Origin: JBLNDG01 sp050261415
Lineage (GTDB): Bacteria > Bacillota > Clostridia > Lutisporales > Lutisporaceae
Reading direction: 5' to 3'
DNA: 13,647 nucleotides
Assembly (NCBI GenBank): GCA_050261415.1
Contig: JBLNDG010000116.1
Span: 1 to 13,647 of the forward strand
The notes below the pieces were generated by a model. The model had not been told where the DNA came from. It searched no databases and saw only the letters and a program-made list of their open reading frames with translations. This document shows positions 7,001 to 13,625 of the stretch, in pieces (the first letter of the stretch is position 1; each line of letters begins with the position of its first letter). The translations under genes and the position numbers were made by a program.

Positions 7001-8917
7001 TTGACACAATCATTTGATATACAGGAATTGGAGAAATTCTTCCTTGCCATACTGGAGAAATACCATGAATGGGCATCCATGCTGCAGAAATGGTATCTAA
7101 AGAGGGATAGATCTATAAGAGCTGCAGACTTTCCATACAGTGAATACCGTAAAAATCAGAGAAAGCTTGCAGTAGCCGTCTACAAGACAATTGAAGGCAA
7201 TAAAAGGATTTATGTGCAGGCACCTACGGGCACAGGGAAAACCATGTCAGCCCTGTTTCCATCCGTTAAAGCCATAGGAGAAGGTAAAGCAGAAAAGCTG
7301 TTCTACCTGACGGCAAAAACAATAACCAGGCAGGTTGCCCTTGATGCATTTGAAAGAATGAAGGCAATAGGCCTAGAATTCAAAGTTATTGTTTTGACAG
7401 CAAAGGATAAAATATGCTTTAAGGATGAGAAAAACTGCAATCCGGAATATTGTGAATATGCTAAAGGCTATTTTGATAAAATCAACAATGCTCTTGCCAG
7501 GGTTTTTGAGGCAGAAGACATAATAACAAGAGAAGCGGTTGAGCGCTACGCGAGGGAGTATGGAGTCTGCCCCTTTGAACTTTCCTTGGATTTATCCTAT
7601 TTTATGGATTGTATAATATGTGATTATAACTATGTATTCGATCCGAGAGCAAACCTCAGAAGATTTTTTGAAGATAAGGAAAACAGTTTCGTACTGCTCA
7701 TCGATGAAGCACACAATCTTGTTGACAGGGCAAGGGAAATGTTTTCCTCAGAGCTTTGGAAACGGGCTTTTCTGGAAGCCAAGCGCTATATGAAGACAGA
7801 AGCCCCCTCAATTTCTAAAACGGCAGGAAAAATAAATTCGCTGCTGCTTGAGTTGAAGAAAAATGCTCAGGATAAAAACTGCTGCATCAAGGAAGATGAT
7901 ATAAAAGATCTGTACCCGCTGTTGAAAAAGTTTGTAAGCCTTTCCGATGAATGGCTTCCTGCCAATCAGAAATCCGAAAGATATGGGGAAATTCTGGATT
8001 TATATTTTCAGGTTCTTGCATTCTTAAGAATATCGGAACTATATGATGAAAGATATACTATTTATTTGGAACTTCAGAAAAACGACGTTATGCTGAAGCT
8101 CTTCTGTCTCGATCCGTCAAAGCTTTTGCAGGAAATAACCGATAGGATGGGAGCATCCGTATTCTTTTCGGCCACACTTACGCCGCTGCATTATTTCAAG
8201 GATATACTGGGCGGTTCTGAGGGAGATTATACTGTCAGGTTTCCCTCCCCATTTGAAAGAGAGAAGCTTTTCCTTGCAATTGCAGAAAATGTATCTACAA
8301 AATATTCCGACCGAGAAAAGAGCATTTCTGATGTGGTTGAATATATTAATACAGTAGCAGGAGCAAAGAAGGGGAATTATCTGATATGTTTCCCATCCTA
8401 CAAGTATATGCGGGATACCTATGAAATGTTTTCCTCGCAGCATCCGGGAGCGAGAGTCATTATACAGCAGCCTTCAATGCAGGAGGAGGAAAAGGAAATG
8501 TTCCTTCAATGCTTTGAACCTGACTCCCGTGATACGGTTATAGGCTTCGCAGTAATGGGGGGGATGTTTTCAGAAGGTATTGACCTGGTGGGGGACCGGC
8601 TACTGGGAGCTGTTGTTGTCGGTGTGGGGCTTCCGCAGTTGTGCTTCGAGAGGAATATAATTATGGACTATTACAGGGATAAAAAAGATAAGGGCTTTGA
8701 ATATGCCTATATGTATCCCGGCATGAATAAAGTCCTTCAAGCGGCCGGTAGAGTTATACGGTCGGAAAATGACAAAGGTGTTGTACTTCTGGTAGATGAA
8801 AGGTTCTCCAGCAATAGGTATGCAGGCATGTTTCCAGAAGAATGGAAGCACAATATAAGAGTGAACAGCCCGTTGGAATTGAACCGTAAGCTGACAGGAT
8901 TCTGGAAAGGGAAATAA
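7001..8917 (+). CDS. XPD/DinG-type FeS DNA helicase (superfamily 2), C-terminal part of a nuclease-helicase
   Basis: A 638-residue SF2 helicase if started at TTG 7001. Motifs in order: Walker A APTGTGKT (74-81), an FeS-cluster cysteine set Cys139, Cys146, Cys151 and Cys190, DEAH box (235-238), motif III SATLTP (about 391-396), and motif VI QAAGRVIRS (about 580-588). This is the 5'-3' XPD/Rad3/DinG arrangement, acting in DNA repair or in resolving structured DNA. All helicase motifs are intact, so selection may still be acting on it. Initiation is weak: only CTAGGA at 6985-6990, which overlaps the TAG, could serve as a poor ribosome site for TTG 7001. Translation may thus depend on re-initiation or readthrough from the upstream half. 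Counted as one protein with the upstream half, residue numbers rise by 153. No clear terminator follows. Confidence 0.9.
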   Translation: MTQSFDIQELEKFFLAILEKYHEWASMLQKWYLKRDRSIRAADFPYSEYRKNQRKLAVAVYKTIEGNKRIYVQAPTGTGKTMSALFPSVKAIGEGKAEKLFYLTAKTITRQVALDAFERMKAIGLEFKVIVLTAKDKICFKDEKNCNPEYCEYAKGYFDKINNALARVFEAEDIITREAVERYAREYGVCPFELSLDLSYFMDCIICDYNYVFDPRANLRRFFEDKENSFVLLIDEAHNLVDRAREMFSSELWKRAFLEAKRYMKTEAPSISKTAGKINSLLLELKKNAQDKNCCIKEDDIKDLYPLLKKFVSLSDEWLPANQKSERYGEILDLYFQVLAFLRISELYDERYTIYLELQKNDVMLKLFCLDPSKLLQEITDRMGASVFFSATLTPLHYFKDILGGSEGDYTVRFPSPFEREKLFLAIAENVSTKYSDREKSISDVVEYINTVAGAKKGNYLICFPSYKYMRDTYEMFSSQHPGARVIIQQPSMQEEEKEMFLQCFEPDSRDTVIGFAVMGGMFSEGIDLVGDRLLGAVVVGVGLPQLCFERNIIMDYYRDKKDKGFEYAYMYPGMNKVLQAAGRVIRSENDKGVVLLVDERFSSNRYAGMFPEEWKHNIRVNSPLELNRKLTGFWKGK

Positions 8918-8942
8918 GTGTCTACATATATGTGCCATGATA

Positions 8943-8975
8943 TGCTATAATGTTTATGCCAATAAGGCGGCATAA
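8943..8975 (+). promoter_or_regulatory. Extended -10 promoter and overlapping dyad before the GNAT gene
   Basis: TGcTATAAT (8943-8951) is a perfect extended -10. Right after it, over the predicted transcription start, lies the inverted repeat TTATGCC (8954-8960) and GGCATAA (8969-8975) with an 8-base spacer. The dyad could be an operator or a leader hairpin. A second, overlapping imperfect stem (8971-8981 with 9006-9015, one bulge) could compete with it, leaving a structured leader of about 80 bases before the ATG at 9040. Confidence 0.45.
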
Positions 8976-9039
8976 GCACACAAAACCACAGATAATAATT
9001 CTTCTGTGTGTTATGTATATAGAATGGGAGTTATAATGT

Positions 9040-9960
9040 ATGAGCGCGGTAACTGTTGAAGAAGTAAAGAGTTTTTCTGATTCAATATCGGAATTATACA
9101 CGGTTTTTTTCAGAAAATATCCCATGCTGAAGCCTTTTCTAATGAATGTCTTTTTATTCAGCTCGGGTAATTTTGGGCTTATTGTTGAAGAAAGCGGAAA
9201 AATAAGCGGAAGCTTTTCCGTTTACCGTACGACAGAAGGAAATGTGGTTAAAGAAGATATTGAAGCAGGTATCGCTGTGAGGTTTGTATTCAATAAGCGT
9301 TACTTTGATGATATAAATGAAAATAAAAAAGGCTATCTGGAAAAGCCATACAAGCTTCTTAAGTATATACCGACCTTTTTCAAATCCGTGTCGATTGATA
9401 ACAAAGCCCTGTTGCACGACAGCCTGATTGGCAGGAAAGTGATGTTGAGGCCCGGAGAAGAAAGCGACATATACTACCTTTTCAAATGGTACAACGATAT
9501 AGAACTGAACAAGCTCGCGGGGTGGAGCAATTCAAGGGTGACCGCAGACAAACTGCGGTACAACATATCAAGGAGCTTTGGTTATGATCCGTTGAATTTG
9601 ATGATAGACAATGAAGACGGCAAGCCGATAGGAACTATACAGCTTTATGATTTTAACGAGCAGGATAGGAGCTGCAAACTTGGAATCAGAATAGGCGATC
9701 GGGATTATTGGAGTAAAGGCTACGGCGAAGATGCTGTCAATACTTTACTTGAGTATGCTTTTATGAATATCGATATATACAGGGTTACCCTTAAGGTTTA
9801 CGAGTATAACGAAAGAGCAGTAAGATGCTACCAGAAATGCGGGTTCCAGTATGAAGGAAGGACAAGACAATCTGCCTGCATAGACGGAAAGTATTATGAT
9901 GAAATCATAATGGGTGTTTTGAAGAGTGATTATGTCAGAATGAGACAAAATAATAAATAA
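9040..9960 (+). CDS. GNAT-family N-acetyltransferase with an extra N-terminal domain
   Basis: A 306-residue protein. Residues about 130-297 form a RimJ/RimL-like GNAT domain: the start strand KVMLRPGEESD (133-143), the acetyl-CoA loop YWSKGYGED (223-231), and the C-terminal NERAVRCYQKCGF (257-269) with EGRTRQ, ending in the YYDEIIMGVL strand typical of the group. It would transfer acetyl from acetyl-CoA to an amine; the substrate is unknown (ribosomal protein N-termini, small molecules and antibiotics are all known for relatives). The first 125 residues are not GNAT-like: an alpha/beta segment with GLIVEESGKISGSFSVYR (46-63), of unrecognised family, perhaps lipid- or ligand-binding. GGGAG at 9026-9030 is nine bases before ATG 9040; an ATG at 9035 opens only a very short frame. 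It is a single-gene unit converging on a minus-strand gene. Confidence 0.85.
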   Translation: MSAVTVEEVKSFSDSISELYTVFFRKYPMLKPFLMNVFLFSSGNFGLIVEESGKISGSFSVYRTTEGNVVKEDIEAGIAVRFVFNKRYFDDINENKKGYLEKPYKLLKYIPTFFKSVSIDNKALLHDSLIGRKVMLRPGEESDIYYLFKWYNDIELNKLAGWSNSRVTADKLRYNISRSFGYDPLNLMIDNEDGKPIGTIQLYDFNEQDRSCKLGIRIGDRDYWSKGYGEDAVNTLLEYAFMNIDIYRVTLKVYEYNERAVRCYQKCGFQYEGRTRQSACIDGKYYDEIIMGVLKSDYVRMRQNNK

Positions 9961-9991
9961 TAGACTTGTCATTGACAAGTCTATTATTTAT
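9953..9991. terminator. Bidirectional terminator shared by convergent genes
   Basis: A near-perfect palindrome: 9953-9970 pairs with 9974-9991 (18 bp) around a 3-base loop. Its arms contain the GNAT stop codon (TAA 9958-9960) and, on the other strand, the stop of the small gene (9984-9986). The AT-rich outer arms give U-rich ends on both strands. It very likely ends transcription from both sides. Confidence 0.85.
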
Positions 9992-10163
9992 GACCCATAT
10001 CCTTCATATCCTGAAGTAAATCTGATGCCCTGAAATAAGCGTTTCTTGCTGATCGGGCAACTTTCTTCCGAGTTCTTGAATTCATTGCAGGAATCAGTGC
10101 CATCCCTGCCAGGGCTCCTAATGCTCCCCATGCCATCATGTTTCTTGAACCTCTGCGCATCAT
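9984..10163 (-). CDS. Small hypothetical membrane-associated protein (YtxH-like)
   Basis: A 59-residue protein from the ATG at 10163. A basic N-terminus with Met/Arg/Gly is followed by a hydrophobic Ala/Gly-rich segment (about residues 10-27, containing GALGALAGMALIPAM), then a strongly basic stretch (SRTRKKVARSARNAYFRAS) and an amphipathic tail. This resembles small YtxH-type proteins with one glycine-rich membrane segment, but I recognise no firm family. AAAGGA (10179-10174) is 10 bases from ATG 10163 and only 1 from the GTG at 10172, so the ATG is chosen. It lies about 110 bases downstream of the radical SAM gene on the same strand. No function is assigned. Confidence 0.65.
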   Translation of the reverse strand: MMRRGSRNMMAWGALGALAGMALIPAMNSRTRKKVARSARNAYFRASDLLQDMKDMGHK

Positions 10164-10281
10164 GCCAGCCACTTCCTTTCGGATTTTTGTGCGTTCAAAT
10201 TACTTAATCAAGCTTTACTCACTATATATGTTGCGATTTTTAACATTTCTTAAACCTTGAAAATAATAGAATTTTTTCATT

Positions 10282-11178
10282 TCATATTCCAGAAAAATCA
10301 AAATCAGGCACATAATCGCTGCAAGCGGAATCAAGCTCCTGGACAAAGCCGTTTTCCAAACCTATCTTGAAGAAATAATCTATAATAAACTCATATTCCC
10401 AATCTTCAAGCTTACGGTTAATCTCTTCAAATCTTGCTGCATCATACAAGGGCGTATACTGGCCCATAAGGCTTACATAGGTTTCAGCACCCAGATTATC
10501 CTTTATCCAGCTCAGTATTTTTTTCGAGTCCTCAAGCAAATCCGGCAGTATCAAGTGCCTTATTATTACTCCCTTTTGCATGATCCCGGAATCATCAAAA
10601 ACAGGATGGCCGACTTGACGGACCATGGCCAGAACAGCTTTGGAGGTGTAGCTGAAATAGTTTTTTGCATTTGAATACTTAACAGCATAAGTATCCGTGT
10701 AATATTTTATATCGGGCAGATATATGTCTACAGTGCCCTTTAACTTCTCTATAATTTCCACAGTTTCATAACCGTTTGTATTATATACTACAGGTATGGA
10801 TAGCCCTTTTTGCTTGGCAATCGCAACAGCGTCAATAATCTGAACTGCGTAGGGGGTCGGACTTACAAGGTTGATATTTAGCGCCCCTTGTGCCTGAAGC
10901 TCAAGCATTATCTCAGCCAGCCTGGTATTGCTTATTTTCTTTCCCAGGAGCTCCTGACTGATCTGGTAGTTCTGGCAAAAGACGCAGTTCAGGTTGCATC
11001 CGCTGAAAAATATTGTGCCGGAACCCTTTTCACCGGATATGCAGGGTTCCTCCCATTGGTGAAGATATGCTTTTGAGGCTATGACAGAGAAATCCGCACC
11101 GCAGGCTCCTTTTCTTTCATATCTGTTTATACCGCATTGTCTGGGACATATTTTGCAGTTGCTAAGTTCGTTCCGCAT
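10282..11178 (-). CDS. Radical SAM protein, PflX/PflA-like
   Basis: A 298-residue protein of the pyruvate-formate-lyase-activase-like group usually called PflX (COG1313 type). The radical SAM cluster motif is CNLNCVFC (Cys61, Cys65, Cys68). An N-terminal four-cysteine cluster, C8-KI-C11-PRQ-C15 with C26 in GACGAD, is typical of this group and absent from true PflA. SAM-binding and barrel elements follow, such as LVSPTPYAVQIIDA, VYNTNGYE and DIYLPDIKYY. The substrate is unknown; no formate lyase or other glycyl-radical enzyme lies beside it. A start at 11178 is preferred over the ATG at 11220: GAGGA (11190-11186) is seven bases from 11178, while 11220 has no ribosome site and a TATAAT box lies between the two. 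Confidence 0.88.
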   Translation of the reverse strand: MRNELSNCKICPRQCGINRYERKGACGADFSVIASKAYLHQWEEPCISGEKGSGTIFFSGCNLNCVFCQNYQISQELLGKKISNTRLAEIMLELQAQGALNINLVSPTPYAVQIIDAVAIAKQKGLSIPVVYNTNGYETVEIIEKLKGTVDIYLPDIKYYTDTYAVKYSNAKNYFSYTSKAVLAMVRQVGHPVFDDSGIMQKGVIIRHLILPDLLEDSKKILSWIKDNLGAETYVSLMGQYTPLYDAARFEEINRKLEDWEYEFIIDYFFKIGLENGFVQELDSACSDYVPDFDFSGI

Positions 11179-11197
11179 ATTTTTTTCCTCGCTTGGT

Positions 11198-11203
11198 ATT
11201 ATA
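11198..11203 (-). promoter_or_regulatory. -10 box for the radical SAM gene
   Basis: A perfect TATAAT on the minus strand, 20 bases before the ATG at 11178. The -35 region at 17 bases (TGTAAG) is poor. The predicted start of transcription just precedes the ribosome site, giving a very short leader. This supports 11178 as the translation start. Confidence 0.4.
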
Positions 11204-11259
11204 TGTTTCGCATTAAGCATCTTACATTAAATTCATATAATGCGACAAAAGGAACGGGT

Positions 11260-11352
11260 AACACTGAATACACGGAAGCCCACTGAAGACACGGCGGGAA
11301 AATAATATAAGTTACTGTGTAATTCCGTGAAAAATCCGTGTGTTCCGTGGTT
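11260..11352. repeat. Intergenic imperfect inverted repeat built of CACKGAA units
   Basis: The left side has four CACTGA/CACGGA-type words about 10 bases apart (11262-11294). The right side has three CCGTG words (11325-11349). The arms 11260-11276 and 11335-11351 are inverted copies with 14 of 17 positions matching, separated by about 58 bases that include a short AT-rich stretch. The layout resembles the CCGTG/CACGG-rich dispersed repeats I recall from many bacterial intergenic regions. A search for other copies in the same genome would decide whether it is a mobile or dispersed element. Confidence 0.55.
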
Positions 11353-11386
11353 TTCGTTTCTTAACCTTTAAGGAATACCCTGACTT

Positions 11387-11414
11387 TCTCGAGTCTCGCA
11401 TCTCGGGTCTCGAG
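11387..11414. repeat. Four tandem heptamers TCTCGNN
   Basis: TCTCGAG, TCTCGCA, TCTCGGG and TCTCGAG lie head to tail at 11387-11414, then a degenerate TCTGAAG. The 7-base period is exact. It is a microsatellite-like or dispersed-repeat patch, far richer in GC than the flanking sequence. No coding role is visible. Confidence 0.75.
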
Positions 11415-11418
11415 TCTG

Positions 11419-11445
11419 AAGATTGCTTCGCATGCAATCTTTTTT
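11419..11445 (+). terminator. Orphan terminator-like hairpin in a divergent intergenic region
   Basis: The stem 11419-11426 with 11434-11441 (8 bp, around a TTCGCAT loop) is followed by a T-run (11440-11445), the form of a plus-strand terminator. No plus-strand gene lies upstream of it; the gene to its left runs the other way. It could end a small RNA, attenuate a long leader of the FtsA-like gene, or be part of the neighbouring repeats. Confidence 0.5.
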
Positions 11446-11506
11446 ACGATATATATAGGTTTCCCAATATATTTGCATAAATATATAAGTGATTGTGTAG
11501 ACAATT

Positions 11507-11536
11507 TTGAAGGAATTATTTGAACGTTTATAGAAT
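11507..11536 (+). promoter_or_regulatory. Likely promoter of the FtsA-like gene
   Basis: TTGAAG (11507-11512) as -35, with either TATAGA at 11529 (16-base spacer) or TAGAAT at 11531 (18-base spacer) as -10. Both are partial matches to the housekeeping consensus. The resulting leader is roughly 60 bases, purine-rich, and ends in the ribosome site AGGGTGA at 11591-11597. Confidence 0.4.
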
Positions 11537-11603
11537 AATAAAAAAAACGTAAAAATGCAAGAATTTTGTCTAAAGAAGAAAAAGAAATGCAGGGTGAGTA
11601 ATA

Positions 11604-13595
11604 ATGACTGAACAGGAATTATTGTTTTCTATGGATATCGGTACGAGAACAGTTGTAGGCATAGTCGGATACCATGATGGGCAAAAATTCAAGATTCATG
11701 CCTGTGAGGTTGAGGAGCACAAGGAAAGGGCCATGTATGACGGGCAGGTTCATGATATCGAGCTGGTTGCTCAGGCCGTAAAAAAGGTTACGGAAAGACT
11801 GGAAAAAAAGCTGAACTTTCCTCTGAAGAGGGTATCTATTGCAGCTGCCGGAAGAACATTAAAGACCTGTAAGGTGTTCGTGGAAAGGGATGTTGACCCA
11901 TCAGTAGAAGTTGACAACGAGCTTGTCAGCAGTCTTGAGATCGAGGCAATACAGCAAGCTCAAAAGGAAATAGAAGTGATGAGTCATGAAGAAGATGTCT
12001 CATATTTCTGTGTAGGCTATGCCGTTGTCAACCAGTACCTCAACGGAAGCATAATAGGCAATCTGGAAGGGCACAAGGCAAAGCGGGCAGGGTTGGAGGT
12101 GCTTGCGACTTTCCTCCCGAGGATTGTAACCGACAGCCTTTATGCAGTAATGGTCAGAGCGGGGTTAGAGGTGGCAAGCCTGACACTCGAGCCTATAGCT
12201 GCCATGAATGTTTCGATTCAAAGCAGCTTAAGGCTTCTGAACCTGGCTCTTGTTGACATAGGTGCCGGAACTTCAGATATCGCACTGACAAAGGATGGAA
12301 CCGTATTCGCATTTGCAATGGTTCCTGTAGCCGGTGATGAGATTACCGAAAAGATTGCAGAGGTTCTTCTGCTTGATTTCAGTGAGGCGGAAAAGGTTAA
12401 AGTAAACCTTTGCAAAAAGCCGGTTGTTAAATACAAAGATATTATGGGTATTACATATGAAAAAAGCTCTGATGAGATATTGAAGGGAATTGAACCGGCA
12501 ATAAAGAACCTTGCAAAAGAAATATCAGACAAGATTGTTGAATATAACGGAAAAGCGCCAAGTGCGGTATTCCTTGTAGGAGGGGGAAGCCAGATACCAT
12601 TACTGACGAATTTTATAGCCGAGTACTTGCAAATACCGGCTGAAAGGGTAGGAATAAGAAAAACCGATATAATAAAGGATGTTGAGACCAAAGGAAAGAA
12701 GCTTGCCGGTCCGGAATTTATAACACCTATTGGAATTGCTGTCACCGCATACTTAAACAGACAGAAGGATTTCCTCCATGTTTCGGTTAATGGGGTAAAT
12801 GTAAAGCTTTTCAACTCAAAAACCCTTACCGTGGCTGACAGTCTGATACTGGTAGGTTATAATCCCAGAAACCTTATAGGCAGGAGAGGAAGTTCAATAA
12901 GCTTTAAATTGAACGGGAATAATGAGATAGTGAGAGGAGAGCCCGGCGAACCTGCACAGGTATATCTGAACAACCAAAAAGTCGGACTGGACAAACAGAT
13001 TGCCAATGGAGACGTAATAATTGTGGAGCCCGCAGTGGATGGGAAACCGGCGGAAGTGCGCATAAGGGATTTTATGAATGAATACCCCGGGAAAATAATC
13101 TATATGAATGGAAAAGAGTGCGCAGTAAAAGCTGCCGTTACTGTAAACGGAGACGTTGCAGATGTTGATACCCTTATAAATGATGGGGACGAAATTGAAA
13201 TCAAAAGCTTGAATAGGGTGTTAGACCTGGTTGAAATGTTTGATTTGAACTACTATGACAATACAATCAGTATAAACGGGAAAAAGGCAACACTCGACGA
13301 CAGTATAAAGAATGGCGATCAGATAACCTATGAGGATGCCGCAAAGAATGCCGGTCCTGCGGGAGCAGAAGGAGATGGAAACTATAATTCCATAAACATA
13401 ATACTCAATGGAAAACCGGTTACCTTAAAGGCAAAAAAGTCACAGTTCATATTTGTTGATGTTTTCAATTATGTTGATATTGATATAAAAAATATAAAAG
13501 GAACAATTACGGTACTTCTTAACGGGAACAAAGCGAACTATACAGACGTCATAAATGAAGGAGACAAAGTAGAGGTAAACTGGAACGATAGATAA
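11604..13595 (+). CDS. FtsA-like actin-fold ATPase with repeated C-terminal beta modules
   Basis: A 663-residue protein. Residues about 5-385 form an FtsA/PilM-type actin-fold domain: phosphate-1 SMDIGTRTVVGIVG (9-22), phosphate-2 LVDIGAGTSDIAL (216-228), adenosine motif VFLVGGGSQIPLL (322-334), and an FtsA-like inserted subdomain around 75-170. From about 390 to the end there is a second region not found in canonical FtsA (about 400-440 residues): repeated units of the form hydrophobic-NG-(10-12)-I-x-N/D-GD-hydrophobic, at about 453-477, 511-534, 554-579 and 634-660. They resemble beta-grasp/ThiS- or TGS-like halves. No transmembrane segment and no C-terminal amphipathic membrane-targeting helix of the FtsA type are seen. 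AGGGTGA lies six bases before the ATG. It is not beside ftsZ or pil genes here. A role in division, polarity or wall assembly is only inferred from the ATPase family. Confidence 0.85.
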   Translation: MTEQELLFSMDIGTRTVVGIVGYHDGQKFKIHACEVEEHKERAMYDGQVHDIELVAQAVKKVTERLEKKLNFPLKRVSIAAAGRTLKTCKVFVERDVDPSVEVDNELVSSLEIEAIQQAQKEIEVMSHEEDVSYFCVGYAVVNQYLNGSIIGNLEGHKAKRAGLEVLATFLPRIVTDSLYAVMVRAGLEVASLTLEPIAAMNVSIQSSLRLLNLALVDIGAGTSDIALTKDGTVFAFAMVPVAGDEITEKIAEVLLLDFSEAEKVKVNLCKKPVVKYKDIMGITYEKSSDEILKGIEPAIKNLAKEISDKIVEYNGKAPSAVFLVGGGSQIPLLTNFIAEYLQIPAERVGIRKTDIIKDVETKGKKLAGPEFITPIGIAVTAYLNRQKDFLHVSVNGVNVKLFNSKTLTVADSLILVGYNPRNLIGRRGSSISFKLNGNNEIVRGEPGEPAQVYLNNQKVGLDKQIANGDVIIVEPAVDGKPAEVRIRDFMNEYPGKIIYMNGKECAVKAAVTVNGDVADVDTLINDGDEIEIKSLNRVLDLVEMFDLNYYDNTISINGKKATLDDSIKNGDQITYEDAAKNAGPAGAEGDGNYNSINIILNGKPVTLKAKKSQFIFVDVFNYVDIDIKNIKGTITVLLNGNKANYTDVINEGDKVEVNWNDR

Positions 13596-13625
13596 ATTAC
13601 TGACGGAAATCTGTCAGTAATTTAT
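13592..13625 (+). terminator. Terminator of the FtsA-like gene
   Basis: The stem 13592-13606 with 13611-13625 (15 bp, including one G-T pair) around an AAAT loop, with a T-rich 3' side. The stop codon (13593-13595) lies inside its left arm, as for the GNAT gene. Confidence 0.85.

Larger units (their letters stand above)
11221..11603. other. Divergent intergenic region of 383 bases
   Basis: No gene is found here. From left to right it holds a plus-strand TATAAT (11236-11241), the CACKGAA inverted repeat (11260-11352), the TCTCGNN heptamers (11387-11414), the orphan hairpin (11419-11445), and a strongly AT-rich stretch with the likely promoter of the FtsA-like gene. Confidence 0.7.

Noticed and set aside
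6986..7001. Programmed frameshift between the nuclease and helicase parts
   Set aside because: Both parts are in the same frame, so no shift is needed; only the TAG interrupts.
7001..8917. Helicase as an ordinary independent gene starting at TTG 7001
   Set aside because: The upstream frame is continuous apart from the TAG, the start codon is poor and its ribosome site weak, and the joined length fits the nuclease-helicase family; kept as the back half of one locus.
8918..8942. Terminator after the helicase (ACATATATGT palindrome at 8924-8933)
   Set aside because: The stem is short and all AT except its ends, with no loop and no T-run.
10282..11178. True pyruvate formate-lyase activase (pflA)
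   Set aside because: The N-terminal four-cysteine cluster and overall pattern fit the PflX-type group, and no pflB is adjacent.
11260..11414. CRISPR array
   Set aside because: The repeat units are 7-10 bases with no unique spacers of constant size and no cas genes nearby.
12218..12814. Long antisense frame of 198 codons inside the FtsA-like gene
   Set aside because: It lies fully opposite a well-supported coding region, lacks a ribosome site and shows no recognisable motif.
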